A DNA stretch of 35,708 bases from Defluviitaleaceae bacterium (GCA_009785595.1 WQVZ01000012.1:1-35708), one strand, 5' to 3'. Positions 15,246-23,406 are shown, counted from the first letter of the stretch. Numbers and translations: made by a program. The notes: generated by a model not told the origin, from the letters alone.

Positions 15246-15812
15246 CTACTGACTAAATATTGCCCCAAGCAATATGTGCAGACCTATTGCCACCAATATG
15301 ACACCGCCTGCAAATTGTGCCTTGGCTTTGAATTTAACACCAAAAATGTTGCCGATTTTTACACCAACCATTGATATAACAAGGGTTATCACCCCGATTA
15401 GCGAAACGGCAGGGGCAATATTTACCTGCAAAAACGCAAAAGAAACACCAACCGCAAACGCATCAATACTTGTGGCGACGGCCAGAGGCAACATTGATGA
15501 TGGCTTTAATGAATGCTCCCTGCTCTGGGCATTTTGCTCCTTTTTAAAGCTATCCATCATCATTTTACCGCCAAGGAAACAAAGCAGCGCAAAAGCAATC
15601 CAATGGCTATATTGCGCAACTCTGTCAGCAAACAATGTCGCAGTAAAGTAGCCAATCAGCGGCATACCGGCCTGAAACACACCAAAATAAAGCCCAACAA
15701 CCAATGCATTTTTAAAGCCAACCCTCGTCATGCCCAGTCCCGCACAAATTGACACAGCAAAAGCATCCATAGAAAGTCCGATGGCAAGAATAAAAAGTTC
15801 CCCAAAGCCCAT
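15246..15812 (-). CDS. mntP: manganese efflux pump MntP
   Basis: A 188-aa inner-membrane exporter of Mn(II) with six predicted helices and an internal two-fold repeat. Each half carries the metal-site motif: GLSMDAFAVSIC near residue 14 and ATSIDAFAVGVSF near 115. Length is that of the MntP/YebN family. It starts 27 bp below the S66 gene, so it is probably co-transcribed with it; no yybP-ykoY manganese riboswitch fits in that gap. The AGGAG site is at about 15820. Confidence 0.93.
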   Translation of the reverse strand: MGFGELFILAIGLSMDAFAVSICAGLGMTRVGFKNALVVGLYFGVFQAGMPLIGYFTATLFADRVAQYSHWIAFALLCFLGGKMMMDSFKKEQNAQSREHSLKPSSMLPLAVATSIDAFAVGVSFAFLQVNIAPAVSLIGVITLVISMVGVKIGNIFGVKFKAKAQFAGGVILVAIGLHILLGAIFSQ

Positions 15813-15838
15813 GGCTGACTCCTTTTTTAAAAAGATAG

Positions 15839-16876
15839 TTAAATAACCGCTGGTTCCAGCAACTTAAGAGTTTTCTTTGCGCAATCTATCTCGGCCATTA
15901 TGCCATAAGGCAAAATGCAGATAGGGGATGTGTGACCAAAATTGACATTGTAAAGTATGGGCAGGTCGCTGCGGCCGCTTTCCTGGCCAATAACTTTGGT
16001 CAGCACCTGCTTATATTCATCATAATACTTCTCCCCGGCGGGCTTGCCCACCACAACACCACTTATGCGCCCAAAAATCCCCTGGGCCGCCATGCCCCGC
16101 AATATATATTTTATCTCATTTGGTGCCGGACATTCCTCTGATGTCTCAACAAAAAGTATTGTATTATCCCACTCCTCTGGCGCGGGCCAAATTTTCGTGC
16201 CAATTACCATAGGAAACACATCAATACAGCCGCCCAGCAACCGCCCGCGGGCAATGCCGTTTCCTTGCAGCAATTCATAACCCCTTTCGTCCCCGGTCAT
16301 TTTCCGGGCAATATTATTGTTATCGGCATTAGCCCAATCCAAAAATTCCCCCGTCCATACCGGGCTGGGCTCTATGGCAAGCTGTTCGGCAGGCTCAAAC
16401 AAGACGCTTTGGATATAATGCCTGGTATATTCATGCATGGCTGCATTTTCCGCAAATTCCATAAGTATACATGGGCCGTAAAATGATATCAAGCCGGCCA
16501 TACGCAACATAAAATGGTTTGCGGTGGTGTCAGAATATCCCATAAACACCTTGGGATTATCACGAATTATGTCAAAATCAATGTATTCCAGCAGCCGTAT
16601 GGTGTCATCGCCGCCAATCATGCAAATAATTCCGCTTATGTCGGGATTATTAAAAGCCGCCATCAAATCCGCTGCCCTGGCTTCGGGATGTTTGTCTAAG
16701 TATTCTATGCCCTTCAAGGCATTTGGCATGACAACAACATTTAGGCCAAAAACCTCCTCCAGCCGCTTTTTGCCTATTTCGTATCTGTGCATAAAGGTTG
16801 TCTCGCCGCCTATGCCTGATGATAGAGAAACGATGGCAACGGTGTTCCCTGGTTTTAGTCGTGGGGGCTTTAGCAT
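15839..16876 (-). CDS. S66 family peptidase (LD-carboxypeptidase / microcin C resistance type)
   Basis: A 345-aa cytosolic serine peptidase. The catalytic triad is seen in order: Ser in MGYSDTTANHF (about 114), Glu in LFVETSEECPAP (about 240) and His in NFGHTSPICILP (about 315). MIGGDDTIRLLEYID precedes the Ser as in other members. S66 enzymes cut the L,D bond of peptidoglycan tetrapeptides during recycling or, in MccF, deactivate microcin C-like drugs. The DTTA variant and absence of a signal peptide are common to both. The start at 16876 follows AAAGGAGGTG; the track start at 16954 is too far upstream. It heads an operon with mntP. Confidence 0.88.
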   Translation of the reverse strand: MLKPPRLKPGNTVAIVSLSSGIGGETTFMHRYEIGKKRLEEVFGLNVVVMPNALKGIEYLDKHPEARAADLMAAFNNPDISGIICMIGGDDTIRLLEYIDFDIIRDNPKVFMGYSDTTANHFMLRMAGLISFYGPCILMEFAENAAMHEYTRHYIQSVLFEPAEQLAIEPSPVWTGEFLDWANADNNNIARKMTGDERGYELLQGNGIARGRLLGGCIDVFPMVIGTKIWPAPEEWDNTILFVETSEECPAPNEIKYILRGMAAQGIFGRISGVVVGKPAGEKYYDEYKQVLTKVIGQESGRSDLPILYNVNFGHTSPICILPYGIMAEIDCAKKTLKLLEPAVI

Positions 16877-16946
16877 AAACAACACCTCCTTTATAAACAC
16901 AGCATACCACAACAGGCGCAAAAACTCAACCAACACACTGCCAACC

Positions 16947-16979
16947 AAAAACACGCCAGCGACAAGGCCGGCGTGTTTT
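16947..16979. terminator. terminator after the S1 protease gene
   Basis: A 10-bp stem (AAAACACGCC/GGCGTGTTTT) with a short loop and A/T runs on both sides. It lies just past the stop of the minus-strand protease gene, and reading on that strand it ends in TTTTTGG. Confidence 0.75.
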
Positions 16980-17022
16980 ATTGTTATGGTTGATATGTAC
17001 TTGTGTTGCGGCCGCTAAAGAA

Positions 17023-18336
17023 CTAATTATATCGCCAAGAGCCGGTGAAGCCATTTAGGGGCGTGCCCACTCCGCCAACATTTGTGATCGTACGGAAGCT
17101 AAGTACACCTACCGCGGTAGTTCCTTGAGCTAAAGCCGCGCCGCTGTCGCCCTGTTGAAGTACCCGGGTACCATTACCAAATACCATTACGAACTCCGAG
17201 AGTCTGAACCCATCATTAATTGTAGGTGCCGTGTAGGCCGTAACAGCACCATGAAAAGTTCCGGTGGTGGTGGCACCAAAGGCTCTTACGGCAGAACCAC
17301 CGGATGGTCTGTTGCTTCTAAAGTTTGCCATTGCTGTTCCATCAGGTAACAAGGTGCTGACTGTAATGCCGTTGCGCAATGTAATCCTGGTCCAATCTAC
17401 ACCAACCAGAGGGGTGAACAAGGAATGCGCTACGTCACCTATATGAACTCCATTTTGGTACACGTGAGTTCCTTCCCCAAAGGCTCCGGTGTTAGTGGAA
17501 TGGGCGGCAGTGAAAAACTCCGTTCGATTGTGATTTCTTGGGTGGCCCACTGTAAAGCCGCCTTGCGCTCCGGTTCTTGGATTACGCAAGTCTATTCTGG
17601 CGCCCATAAAGACATGAGATATTGACGCCGGTGATATGCTTGCATCCAAATTATTAGGCAGAGCAGGAGCTGGGCCGTATGGTATGAAATCGTGTGGAGT
17701 GGGCAAGGCCAGAAATCGCTGCACACGGCGGCCTCTTAAAAAGTCTTCAAGAAGAGCAATTTGTTCTTCCGAATACATTTCGGCATAAGAACTCATGGGG
17801 ACGTTATTGAGCATTATATAAGCCTCGTCCGGGTCATACTCAATCCACTCAAAGATAGTGCGCACTGCTCTCTCGCTAAATGCACTTTCTATTGGGTGCA
17901 CAAACACAAAAACCATTTGCTCTGCCGGTATGCCTGTTGCTAGATTAATCGCTTCTTTCAGCTCCTGGTTAAGCACATCGTCTTCGTTCGTAATGCCGAT
18001 GGCAAAATGATTCTCGAAGCCCGCTATATTGACGTTGGTCAGCGGCGTATCCCATATGCCTCCAGTAAAAATGTCCACAAAACCGTCTCTTACCCTCGAG
18101 TCAACCGATGCCCACATAAGCTCTTGAAAAGCCTCGGCATCATAAAAGCTGTCAAAGCTGCGTCTTGCAAGCATATTTCCGCCGCTTGCGTCGCCAAGAA
18201 ATTCCTCCAGCAGCATTAGCTGGTTTTCCAAAACCTGTCTGTCTGCACTTGCCTCAAGTGCGGCTGTGCCGGAAACAAACAACAGCAACACCAAAGCAAA
18301 AATGCCAATATACGTCTTTTTAAATAGTTTTTTCAT
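17023..18336 (-). CDS. secreted chymotrypsin-like (S1) serine protease
   Basis: A 437-aa exported protein. The signal peptide covers about residues 1-31 (KKTYIGIFALVLLLFVSGTAA). A pro-like region follows to about 225, including ELKEAINLATGIPAEQMVFV, a pattern like the propeptides of alpha-lytic/streptogrisin proteases. The catalytic domain shows His in FFTAAHST (about 275), Asp in GVDWTRI (about 318) and Ser in QQGDSGAAL (about 398). Actinobacterial streptogrisins are the best comparison; such enzymes are less usual in Clostridia. The start follows AAAGGAGG. It is a single-gene unit with its own promoter, whose spacer is a (TA)n run, and its own terminator. Confidence 0.88.
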   Translation of the reverse strand: MKKLFKKTYIGIFALVLLLFVSGTAALEASADRQVLENQLMLLEEFLGDASGGNMLARRSFDSFYDAEAFQELMWASVDSRVRDGFVDIFTGGIWDTPLTNVNIAGFENHFAIGITNEDDVLNQELKEAINLATGIPAEQMVFVFVHPIESAFSERAVRTIFEWIEYDPDEAYIMLNNVPMSSYAEMYSEEQIALLEDFLRGRRVQRFLALPTPHDFIPYGPAPALPNNLDASISPASISHVFMGARIDLRNPRTGAQGGFTVGHPRNHNRTEFFTAAHSTNTGAFGEGTHVYQNGVHIGDVAHSLFTPLVGVDWTRITLRNGITVSTLLPDGTAMANFRSNRPSGGSAVRAFGATTTGTFHGAVTAYTAPTINDGFRLSEFVMVFGNGTRVLQQGDSGAALAQGTTAVGVLSFRTITNVGGVGTPLNGFTGSWRYN

Positions 18337-18414
18337 GGTACAAAAATCCTCCTTTGTTTAGGTTTTTTGTCGGTGGCCTCCAACGGTAATATGCACGTAT
18401 CAAACATCGTGCTA

Positions 18415-18450
18415 CTTATAATATATATATATATATATTGACTTTGTCAA
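18415..18450 (-). promoter_or_regulatory. protease promoter with (TA)n spacer
   Basis: On the minus strand TTGACA (18450-18445) is followed by AAGTCAATATATA and a run of nine TA units that merges with a TATATA/TATAAG -10 region. Slippage would change the -35/-10 spacing (TATATA is at 17 bp now), so expression could switch between cells. Confidence 0.6.
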
Positions 18451-18622
18451 GGAAAAGTTTGGCATAATGTGTCAAAAAATACTTTTGCTGCCGCAATGGA
18501 CACCCGCAAACAAATTGGTCTGAAGCGATATTCACCGAAATGACACCCCGCACATATTATGGTCTGAGAGGCCAATACCCTAAAGATTTTAGTGGTTTTA
18601 TCGAAAACAAGGAGGTTAAATT

Positions 18623-19510
18623 ATGGCAGCTTTTGAATTTGGAAACTATCCTGAGAAGCCGGGCAGGGGAACCTTTGGACCCGGCACAAGCGCGGCATCC
18701 ACAGGCACGCCTGCCTTTGGTGCGGGTCATGGGCACGGTCATGGTCATGGCAATGTAGAAATACCCAACCCCCACCACAGATTACGCAGCGAGCCCCTGC
18801 TCGCCCTTAAAATTTACGACTCTTGCCGCCACAAAAACTGTCTTACCCGGTCCGAGCTGGGTTTTGCCCGCTCTATAGACGGCCACCCCATTATTCCGCC
18901 GGAAGACGCACACTCTGTCACCATCGAAAACCTGCACATCAGAAGAATTGTAATCGCCAAAAAAGAGCCCAGCCCATTTAAGCGCGGCTTTTGGGATGTT
19001 GAAGTAAGATACATCTTTGACTACGAACTTAAATTTGCCGGACATGAAGACAACAAGTACGAAAACGTACACGCCACCAGCTCTTTCACCCGCTGCACAA
19101 ACCTGTTTGGCTCCGTGGGCGCAGAAGTAGCTATGGCCACCGACCTTTTTGGCAGAGCAGAAACCACCATGAGCGGCGAACCATTTGCAATTGTAGAAGC
19201 CAAGGCCCTGGGCCTGGCGGCAGAAATTGTGCGCAAGCGTTGCCATCATCACGAAGAGCCGGCTCACGTAGCTGTCACCATCGGCCTGTTCTCTATCATC
19301 AAGCTTTACCGTCTGGTGTCCCTGCTGGTGGAATCCCGTGGTTTTGTTATTCCCGAAGCCTGCGGCGATGTATGCCCGCTTAACCCTTGCGATTTCTTCG
19401 AGGAGCTAAATTTCCCAATGGATTCCTTTGCGCCACCCCAAAAGCCGGAATTTATGGCCGGTGTCAGCGGTGATATTCCAAGCGCAGTGCGGGAAGAACC
19501 AAAGGGCTAG
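18623..19510 (+). CDS. conserved clostridial protein of unknown function (possible spore or envelope protein)
   Basis: A 295-aa protein with no signal peptide or membrane helix. Residues 1-50 are low-complexity and end in GHGHGHGHG, a possible metal-binding run. The folded part (55-275) has LLALKIYDSCRHKNCLT, PFKRGFWDVEVRYIFDYEL, LFGSVGAEVAMATDLFGRA, VTIGLFSIIKLYRLVSLLVE and NPCDFFEELNFPMD, and ends PPQKPEFMAGVSG. I recognise this as a family recurrent in spore-forming Clostridia but without a known role. The several Cys residues and beta-rich pattern fit a structural or coat protein. The start follows AAGGAGG. It has its own terminator. Confidence 0.7.
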   Translation: MAAFEFGNYPEKPGRGTFGPGTSAASTGTPAFGAGHGHGHGHGNVEIPNPHHRLRSEPLLALKIYDSCRHKNCLTRSELGFARSIDGHPIIPPEDAHSVTIENLHIRRIVIAKKEPSPFKRGFWDVEVRYIFDYELKFAGHEDNKYENVHATSSFTRCTNLFGSVGAEVAMATDLFGRAETTMSGEPFAIVEAKALGLAAEIVRKRCHHHEEPAHVAVTIGLFSIIKLYRLVSLLVESRGFVIPEACGDVCPLNPCDFFEELNFPMDSFAPPQKPEFMAGVSGDIPSAVREEPKG

Positions 19511-19522
19511 ACACGATATTTT

Positions 19523-19560
19523 AAAGAGGAGCTTCCGTGTTGCAGAAGCTCCTCTTTTTT
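19523..19560 (+). terminator. rho-independent terminator after the conserved 295-aa gene
   Basis: A perfect 13-bp stem (AAAGAGGAGCTTC/GAAGCTCCTCTTT) with a 9-base loop and a T run. The convergent minus operon ends 14 bp beyond. Confidence 0.92.
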
Positions 19561-19573
19561 ATGCCCGTTGGTA

Positions 19574-19939
19574 TCAGCAGGACAAAAGCCTTTTTAACAT
19601 TTCGATTATCCCTGCGGCAATTAAGCTCCCTGCTGTGTTGTCTGCCAAACTGCCTAACTTCTTAATGTTGTCGCGTATAGTTTTTGGCTCTTTTCTTTTT
19701 TGTGCGTTGTTTAATGCTTTAACTATAATAGCCCTTGCTTCGTCGCTATTTTCAGGAAAGGCCTCATCAAAGTCCGGATGATTTGAAGCCTTGTAAAGCT
19801 CACGGAAGGCCTTAATGACGACATCGTAGTTAAAATCATCTTTTGGCGGCTGTGGATTTACTATGATGCAGCTATAGTCGTGCATACTGCCAACGATTAT
19901 TCCGCGGCCATGGTTGACATTTACCTGCTGTGCATCCAT
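19574..19939 (-). CDS. uncharacterised 121-aa protein with an N-terminal short motif shared with its neighbour
   Basis: I do not recognise a family. Residues 1-28 (VNVNHGRGIIVGSMHDYSCI) repeat the pattern at the C terminus of the upstream gene (YNINFGSGIIIDQMNDSSNI): N-(I/V)-N-x-G-x-GII-x-x-M-x-D-x-S-x-I. From about residue 38 the protein is helical (NYDVVIKAFRELYKAS, EARAIIVKALNNAQ, LADNTAGSLIAAGIIEML). It begins 4 bp after its neighbour, with GGGGTGATGG just before the ATG, so they are one operon and probably one complex. Confidence 0.65.
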   Translation of the reverse strand: MDAQQVNVNHGRGIIVGSMHDYSCIIVNPQPPKDDFNYDVVIKAFRELYKASNHPDFDEAFPENSDEARAIIVKALNNAQKRKEPKTIRDNIKKLGSLADNTAGSLIAAGIIEMLKRLLSC

Positions 19940-19943
19940 GCCA

Positions 19944-20468
19944 TCACCCCACCTTTATATTTGATGAATCGTTCATCTGATCTATGATAATGCCACTGCC
20001 AAAATTAATGTTGTAGCGTTTGTTTCCTTTATTTCCTTCACAAATTATGTTGCTCAACACCGCGAAAGCTTCATCGATAAAATTAAGTTGAGGCGACGTA
20101 AAAGAAACCTGGCGGCCAGAATTTAACTCTATATGTACGGCATAATATTGCATTTGAGACTTGTGCTTCCAAATCGCATACGCAACAAACCCAAGAATTG
20201 CCAAACCTAAAAGCCCAACTATACCGCCTCCGCCGGACATTCCAAAAATGAGAGCACCTAAACCAAGTAATGCGCCAACCACCACAGGATACGCCGGAAA
20301 AGATTTTTTGGGCAGACTTCCTTTCCATACTTGCGTTACATTAGAAATTTGCATAGCAGTACCTGCAAACGAAATTACATTGTCCTTGACCGTAAGTTCC
20401 GCTGATTCCAGCACTTTTGATTTCGTTTCCCTTAAATTAGCCACCTCTAACATGTCCTGCATACTCAT
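19944..20468 (-). CDS. DUF6232-like membrane protein
   Basis: A 174-aa protein. Residues 22-48 (AELTVKDNVISFAGTAMQIS, NVTQV) resemble the start of DUF6232-type domains, where a PH-like beta unit is split by two membrane helices; here the helices are at about 60-80 and 83-102 (GLGALIFGMSGGGGIVGLLG). After them come a beta unit (YYAVHIELNSGRQVSFTSP) and an amphipathic helix (FIDEAFAVLSNIIC). The last 23 residues carry the short motif repeated at the start of the next gene. Function is unknown. The start follows GGAGGATATTG and a consensus promoter. Confidence 0.65.
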   Translation of the reverse strand: MSMQDMLEVANLRETKSKVLESAELTVKDNVISFAGTAMQISNVTQVWKGSLPKKSFPAYPVVVGALLGLGALIFGMSGGGGIVGLLGLAILGFVAYAIWKHKSQMQYYAVHIELNSGRQVSFTSPQLNFIDEAFAVLSNIICEGNKGNKRYNINFGSGIIIDQMNDSSNIKVG

Positions 20469-20505
20469 ATCAATATCCTCCTATGCACAAATTGTAATGT
20501 TATGT

Positions 20506-20534
20506 ATTGTATCACATCATTCTTTGTGTGTCAA
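20506..20534 (-). promoter_or_regulatory. SigA promoter of the DUF6232-like operon
   Basis: TTGACA, 17 bp, TACAAT on the minus strand, about 38 bp before the start codon. Confidence 0.85.
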
Positions 20535-20591
20535 CAATTTTCGCAGTAATTTGGCAAATTCTTCGGAAGCAGCACAAAAAGGTGTACGCAA

Positions 20592-20625
20592 AAACAAAAA
20601 TAGGCGACCGTATGTTGGCCGCCCA
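20592..20625 (-). terminator. terminator of the met transporter operon
   Basis: On the minus strand GGCGGCC pairs with GGTCGCC (one G-U) around AACATAC, followed by TATTTTTGTTTTT. It lies 15 bp past the metQ stop. The stem resembles the dispersed GGGGCGACC-type repeats. Confidence 0.75.
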
Positions 20626-20639
20626 TCTGTATTCCTTTA

Positions 20640-21401
20640 TTAAAACTGTGGCACAATACGCCCCAGGTACTCATCGTGGATAAACTGCCGCACCACATCG
20701 GATGATATAGCACGGATAAGGGCCTGTAGAGCCTTGTTGTCCTCATAACCTGCGCGCACCACCACAAAATTGGTGAAGTTTTCGGCAGCTTCGGATTCGT
20801 CTGCTTCGGCGGCACCGTATATATTGCGGTAAAACACGCCACCTTGCAGGGCAAAATTACCATTTATTACGGCGAAGTCTACATCTGGCAGTATACGGGG
20901 CAAAAGCTCAGCGGCCAGGGGTGTGATGTTAAGGTCGTTGCGGTTAAGCTCCAGGTCATCTAATAGTTGCAATGCGCGGGCTTCATTTGAAGGGTCGTCA
21001 GGAATAGCGATTGTAGCCCCGGAGGTGATGTCATCCAGGCTGTACAGCCGCCCAGCGTACAGCCGCAAAGGCTCAAAATGCACCCCAAAAACCGGCACAA
21101 GGTCTGTACCATGATTGGCGTTAAAATTGGCCAAAAAGGGTCTGTGTTGGAAAAAGTTTGCATCAACGGCCCCATCGCGCAGGGCAATATTGGGTAGCAC
21201 AAAGTCGTCAAATTCCACTATTTCGAGCACAAAGCCTTCTTCCAGCATAAGGGGCGCGGCTTGGGCCAAAATTTGCGCATGAGGCACGGATGATGCGCCA
21301 ATTGTAAATACGATGTAATCGCCGTTATCGCCATTGCCACCACAAGCGGCCAAAGCTACAAGGGCGGTCAAGCCCAACAAGAAAGTTATAATTTTTTTCA
21401 T
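20640..21401 (-). CDS. metQ: methionine ABC transporter substrate-binding lipoprotein MetQ
   Basis: A 253-aa surface lipoprotein of the NlpA/MetQ family. The signal peptide ends in the lipobox ALAAC (Cys at 20). Family features follow: FTIGASSVPHAQIL near 32, an EFDDFVLPN segment, DANFFQHRPFL near 80, IPDDPSNEARALQLL near 135 and VINGNFAL near 180. It captures methionine and hands it to MetI. It is the last gene of metN-metI-metQ; the T-box with a Met codon upstream of metN supports methionine as substrate. Slightly shorter than typical (about 270). Confidence 0.92.
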   Translation of the reverse strand: MKKIITFLLGLTALVALAACGGNGDNGDYIVFTIGASSVPHAQILAQAAPLMLEEGFVLEIVEFDDFVLPNIALRDGAVDANFFQHRPFLANFNANHGTDLVPVFGVHFEPLRLYAGRLYSLDDITSGATIAIPDDPSNEARALQLLDDLELNRNDLNITPLAAELLPRILPDVDFAVINGNFALQGGVFYRNIYGAAEADESEAAENFTNFVVVRAGYEDNKALQALIRAISSDVVRQFIHDEYLGRIVPQF

Positions 21402-21416
21402 AATATCACATCTCCA

Positions 21417-22094
21417 TTAAATTATTTTTCGGTCAATCTTTGCCGCCAGTACATTTAACACCAGCTGGACAATAGCCACAATAGCCACAATAAAAACAAC
21501 CGTAATAAGCATTAAATCTGTTTGGAACCGCTGGTATCCATACCTAATTGCAATGCGCCCCAGGCCGCCCGCACCCACGGCACCTGCCATGGCCGACAGG
21601 CTTATAAGGTTGATAGTGGTTATGGCCAGGCCTCGCACTAATGACGGTATACTCTCCGGCAGCATCACCTTGCGTATTATCTGAAAATTTCCCGCGCCCA
21701 TGGACTTTGCCGCGTCTATTACCCCGGCATCAAGTTCGCTAAGGGCGGCCTCTACCATGCGCGCCACAAAGGGCGCGGCGGCAATAACCAGCGGCACAAT
21801 GGCAGCGGTGGATCCTATTGTAGTGCCCACAATAATGCGGGTAATGGGTATTAACAAAACTATCAAAATTATAAAAGGAATAGAGCGGCCGGTGTTTACC
21901 ACCATGCCCAAAATTTTGTTGGCGGGGCGGTTTGGCATAAGTCCATCCGGCCCGGTGGCCACCAGCATAACCCCCATTGGCAGACCCAGCGCATAGGCTA
22001 TGGTCACGGAGGCAAAGGTCATATACATGGTGTCCACAAGCCCATCAAACAGCGTGGGCCAAAAGGCCGCAAAAGTAATCCATAAATTTTCCAT
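21417..22094 (-). CDS. metI: methionine ABC transporter permease MetI
   Basis: A 225-aa inner-membrane permease with about five helices. The EAA loop that docks to MetN is ELDAGVIDAAKSMGAGNFQI, at about residues 117-136. The pattern LWITFAAFWPTLFDGLVDTM at the N terminus and GAVGAGGLGRIAIRYGYQRF towards the end are typical of MetI. It lies 3 bp after metN and 15 bp before metQ. Confidence 0.93.
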   Translation of the reverse strand: MENLWITFAAFWPTLFDGLVDTMYMTFASVTIAYALGLPMGVMLVATGPDGLMPNRPANKILGMVVNTGRSIPFIILIVLLIPITRIIVGTTIGSTAAIVPLVIAAAPFVARMVEAALSELDAGVIDAAKSMGAGNFQIIRKVMLPESIPSLVRGLAITTINLISLSAMAGAVGAGGLGRIAIRYGYQRFQTDLMLITVVFIVAIVAIVQLVLNVLAAKIDRKII

Positions 22095-22097
22095 ATT

Positions 22098-22844
22098 TTA
22101 TTCCTCCCCATCCAGGTTTTTTTCTACATTTAGCAGCAATTTCGTCATAGAGTGCTGGGGATTTGCGATAATATCAGCGGTTTGCCCCAGCTCTACGACC
22201 CTCCCTTCGCTCAGCACAGCCATACGCTTTGTAATGGCTCGTATAACCCCAATCTCGTGGGTTATAATGATGATGGTAATGCCAAGCTTTGTGTTTATAT
22301 CCCTAAGCAGCCTTAGAATTTCCCCTGTGGTGAAGGAGTCCAAGGCGCTGGTAGGTTCGTCACACAGCAGTATTTTGGGATTTGTAGCCAAGGCCCGGGC
22401 AATGGCCACCCTTTGCTTTTGTCCGCCGGATAATTGGGCCGGGTAGGCTTTTAGTTTGTCCGTAAGATCAACAAGTCCCGCAAGCTCGCTCACTCTTTGG
22501 TTTATGTATGTTTTGTCCGCCTTTATCAGCTCCAACGGAAAAGCAATATTTTTCTCCACATTACGCTGCATCAGTAGGTTAAACCCCTGAAACACCGTGC
22601 CCATCTGCTTTTTGACCGTATTGGCGGCGGTACCGCTAAAATCCGTAACATCTTGGCCCAAAATCTCAATGCGTCCGGCATCCGGTCGCTCCAACAGTCC
22701 AATCATCTTTAGCATGGTGCTTTTGCCTGCGCCGGATTTGCCAATGATGCCAAAAATATCCCCGGCATCAATGTCCAATGTAGCGTCCTGCAAGGCATGT
22801 ATGCTGTTTTTATAAATCTTTGTAACATTTTGCAGTTTTATCAT
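22098..22844 (-). CDS. metN: methionine ABC transporter ATPase MetN lacking the NIL domain
   Basis: A 248-aa ATPase that powers methionine import. Walker A GKSGAGKST is near residue 38, the Q loop is VFQGFNLL, the signature LSGGQKQRVAIARAL is near 142 and Walker B ILLCDEPTSALD follows, with the switch His in IITHEIGVI. Most MetN proteins are about 340 aa and carry a C-terminal NIL (ACT-like) domain that binds methionine and inhibits transport. Here the protein ends at about 248, so that feedback is absent; the T-box would be the main control. The start is the ATG at 22844 after AAAGGGTG. Confidence 0.9.
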   Translation of the reverse strand: MIKLQNVTKIYKNSIHALQDATLDIDAGDIFGIIGKSGAGKSTMLKMIGLLERPDAGRIEILGQDVTDFSGTAANTVKKQMGTVFQGFNLLMQRNVEKNIAFPLELIKADKTYINQRVSELAGLVDLTDKLKAYPAQLSGGQKQRVAIARALATNPKILLCDEPTSALDSFTTGEILRLLRDINTKLGITIIIITHEIGVIRAITKRMAVLSEGRVVELGQTADIIANPQHSMTKLLLNVEKNLDGEE

Positions 22845-22921
22845 ATCAAGCACCCTTTCTGTCCGTTATACTATTTCTTGCCCAGGGTTGACATATTTTG
22901 ATTGAAAAGAAATAACATGAA

Positions 22922-23222
22922 TCAAAAAACCCCTAGAAAATAGGAAAAACCTATCTTCTAGGGGCGAAAAAAATCCGCGGTACCACCCTAGTTCATCTGC
23001 CCATTGCTGTGGCAGACCTCGTCGGATGCAAACACATCCTATTGCTGTAACGTGCAAACACGTAGAACCCTTAGCCGCCCACAAAAGACGTACCTCGAAT
23101 CCTAAAGGCTCCCGGACCATATTCGGTATGTTGCTTGGGCCCTCCCTCTCAGCCTGGAAGCATAAGCTTCGCTGGGGAGATTCTCTGTAACCGGCAATCA
23201 CGCCTACTCATCCATTCACTGC
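22922..23222 (-). promoter_or_regulatory. T-box riboswitch, methionine-specific, before metNIQ
   Basis: On the minus strand the T-box core AGGGTGGTACCGCGG lies at 22989-22975, followed by a terminator (CCCCTAGAA...TTCTAGGGG and TTTTTT, 22964-22924). Stem I is at about 23219-23093, with the GATGAGTAGG segment on its left side. On its right side, GAAT-ATG-GTCC puts the specifier at 23120-23118 as AUG (Met). The UGGU core matches the A discriminator of tRNA-Met. Uncharged tRNA-Met should stabilise the antiterminator and switch the operon on. Confidence 0.9.
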
Positions 23223-23227
23223 CCTCA

Positions 23228-23352
23228 TAGCAATTTTCTCTTTAGTGGGCCATTTTTGAAATGACACCACGGCCCGCTTTTTCCGGCAGCACAGCGATTT
23301 CTGCTGCGCGAGAGGGAAAATCAAAAATGGCCTACCATGAATAAAATTGCTA
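23228..23352. repeat. 125-bp palindromic element between promoter and T-box
   Basis: Ends are perfect 10-bp inverted repeats (TAGCAATTTT/AAAATTGCTA). Inside, a 12-bp perfect stem (GGCCATTTTTGA/TCAAAAATGGCC) extends by GTG/TAC with one wobble, and a GCAGCA/TGCTGC hairpin sits near the top. It is transcribed as the first part of the metN leader and is not part of the T-box fold. Confidence 0.7.
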
Positions 23353-23378
23353 GCTAGTATGAAATTGTATTAAAGGCA

Positions 23379-23406
23379 ATTATACCACATATTTTCCATT
23401 TGTCAA
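23379..23406 (-). promoter_or_regulatory. SigA promoter of metNIQ
   Basis: TTGACA, 16 bp, TATAAT on the minus strand. The leader from here to metN is about 530 bases, long even for a T-box operon. Confidence 0.85.

Noticed and set aside
15246-15838. Possible yybP-ykoY riboswitch before mntP
   Set aside because: Only 26 bases separate mntP from the upstream S66 gene, too few for the riboswitch.
22866-23201. 111-aa minus-strand ORF before metN
   Set aside because: It lies over the T-box stem I and terminator; the sequence is RNA structure, not protein.
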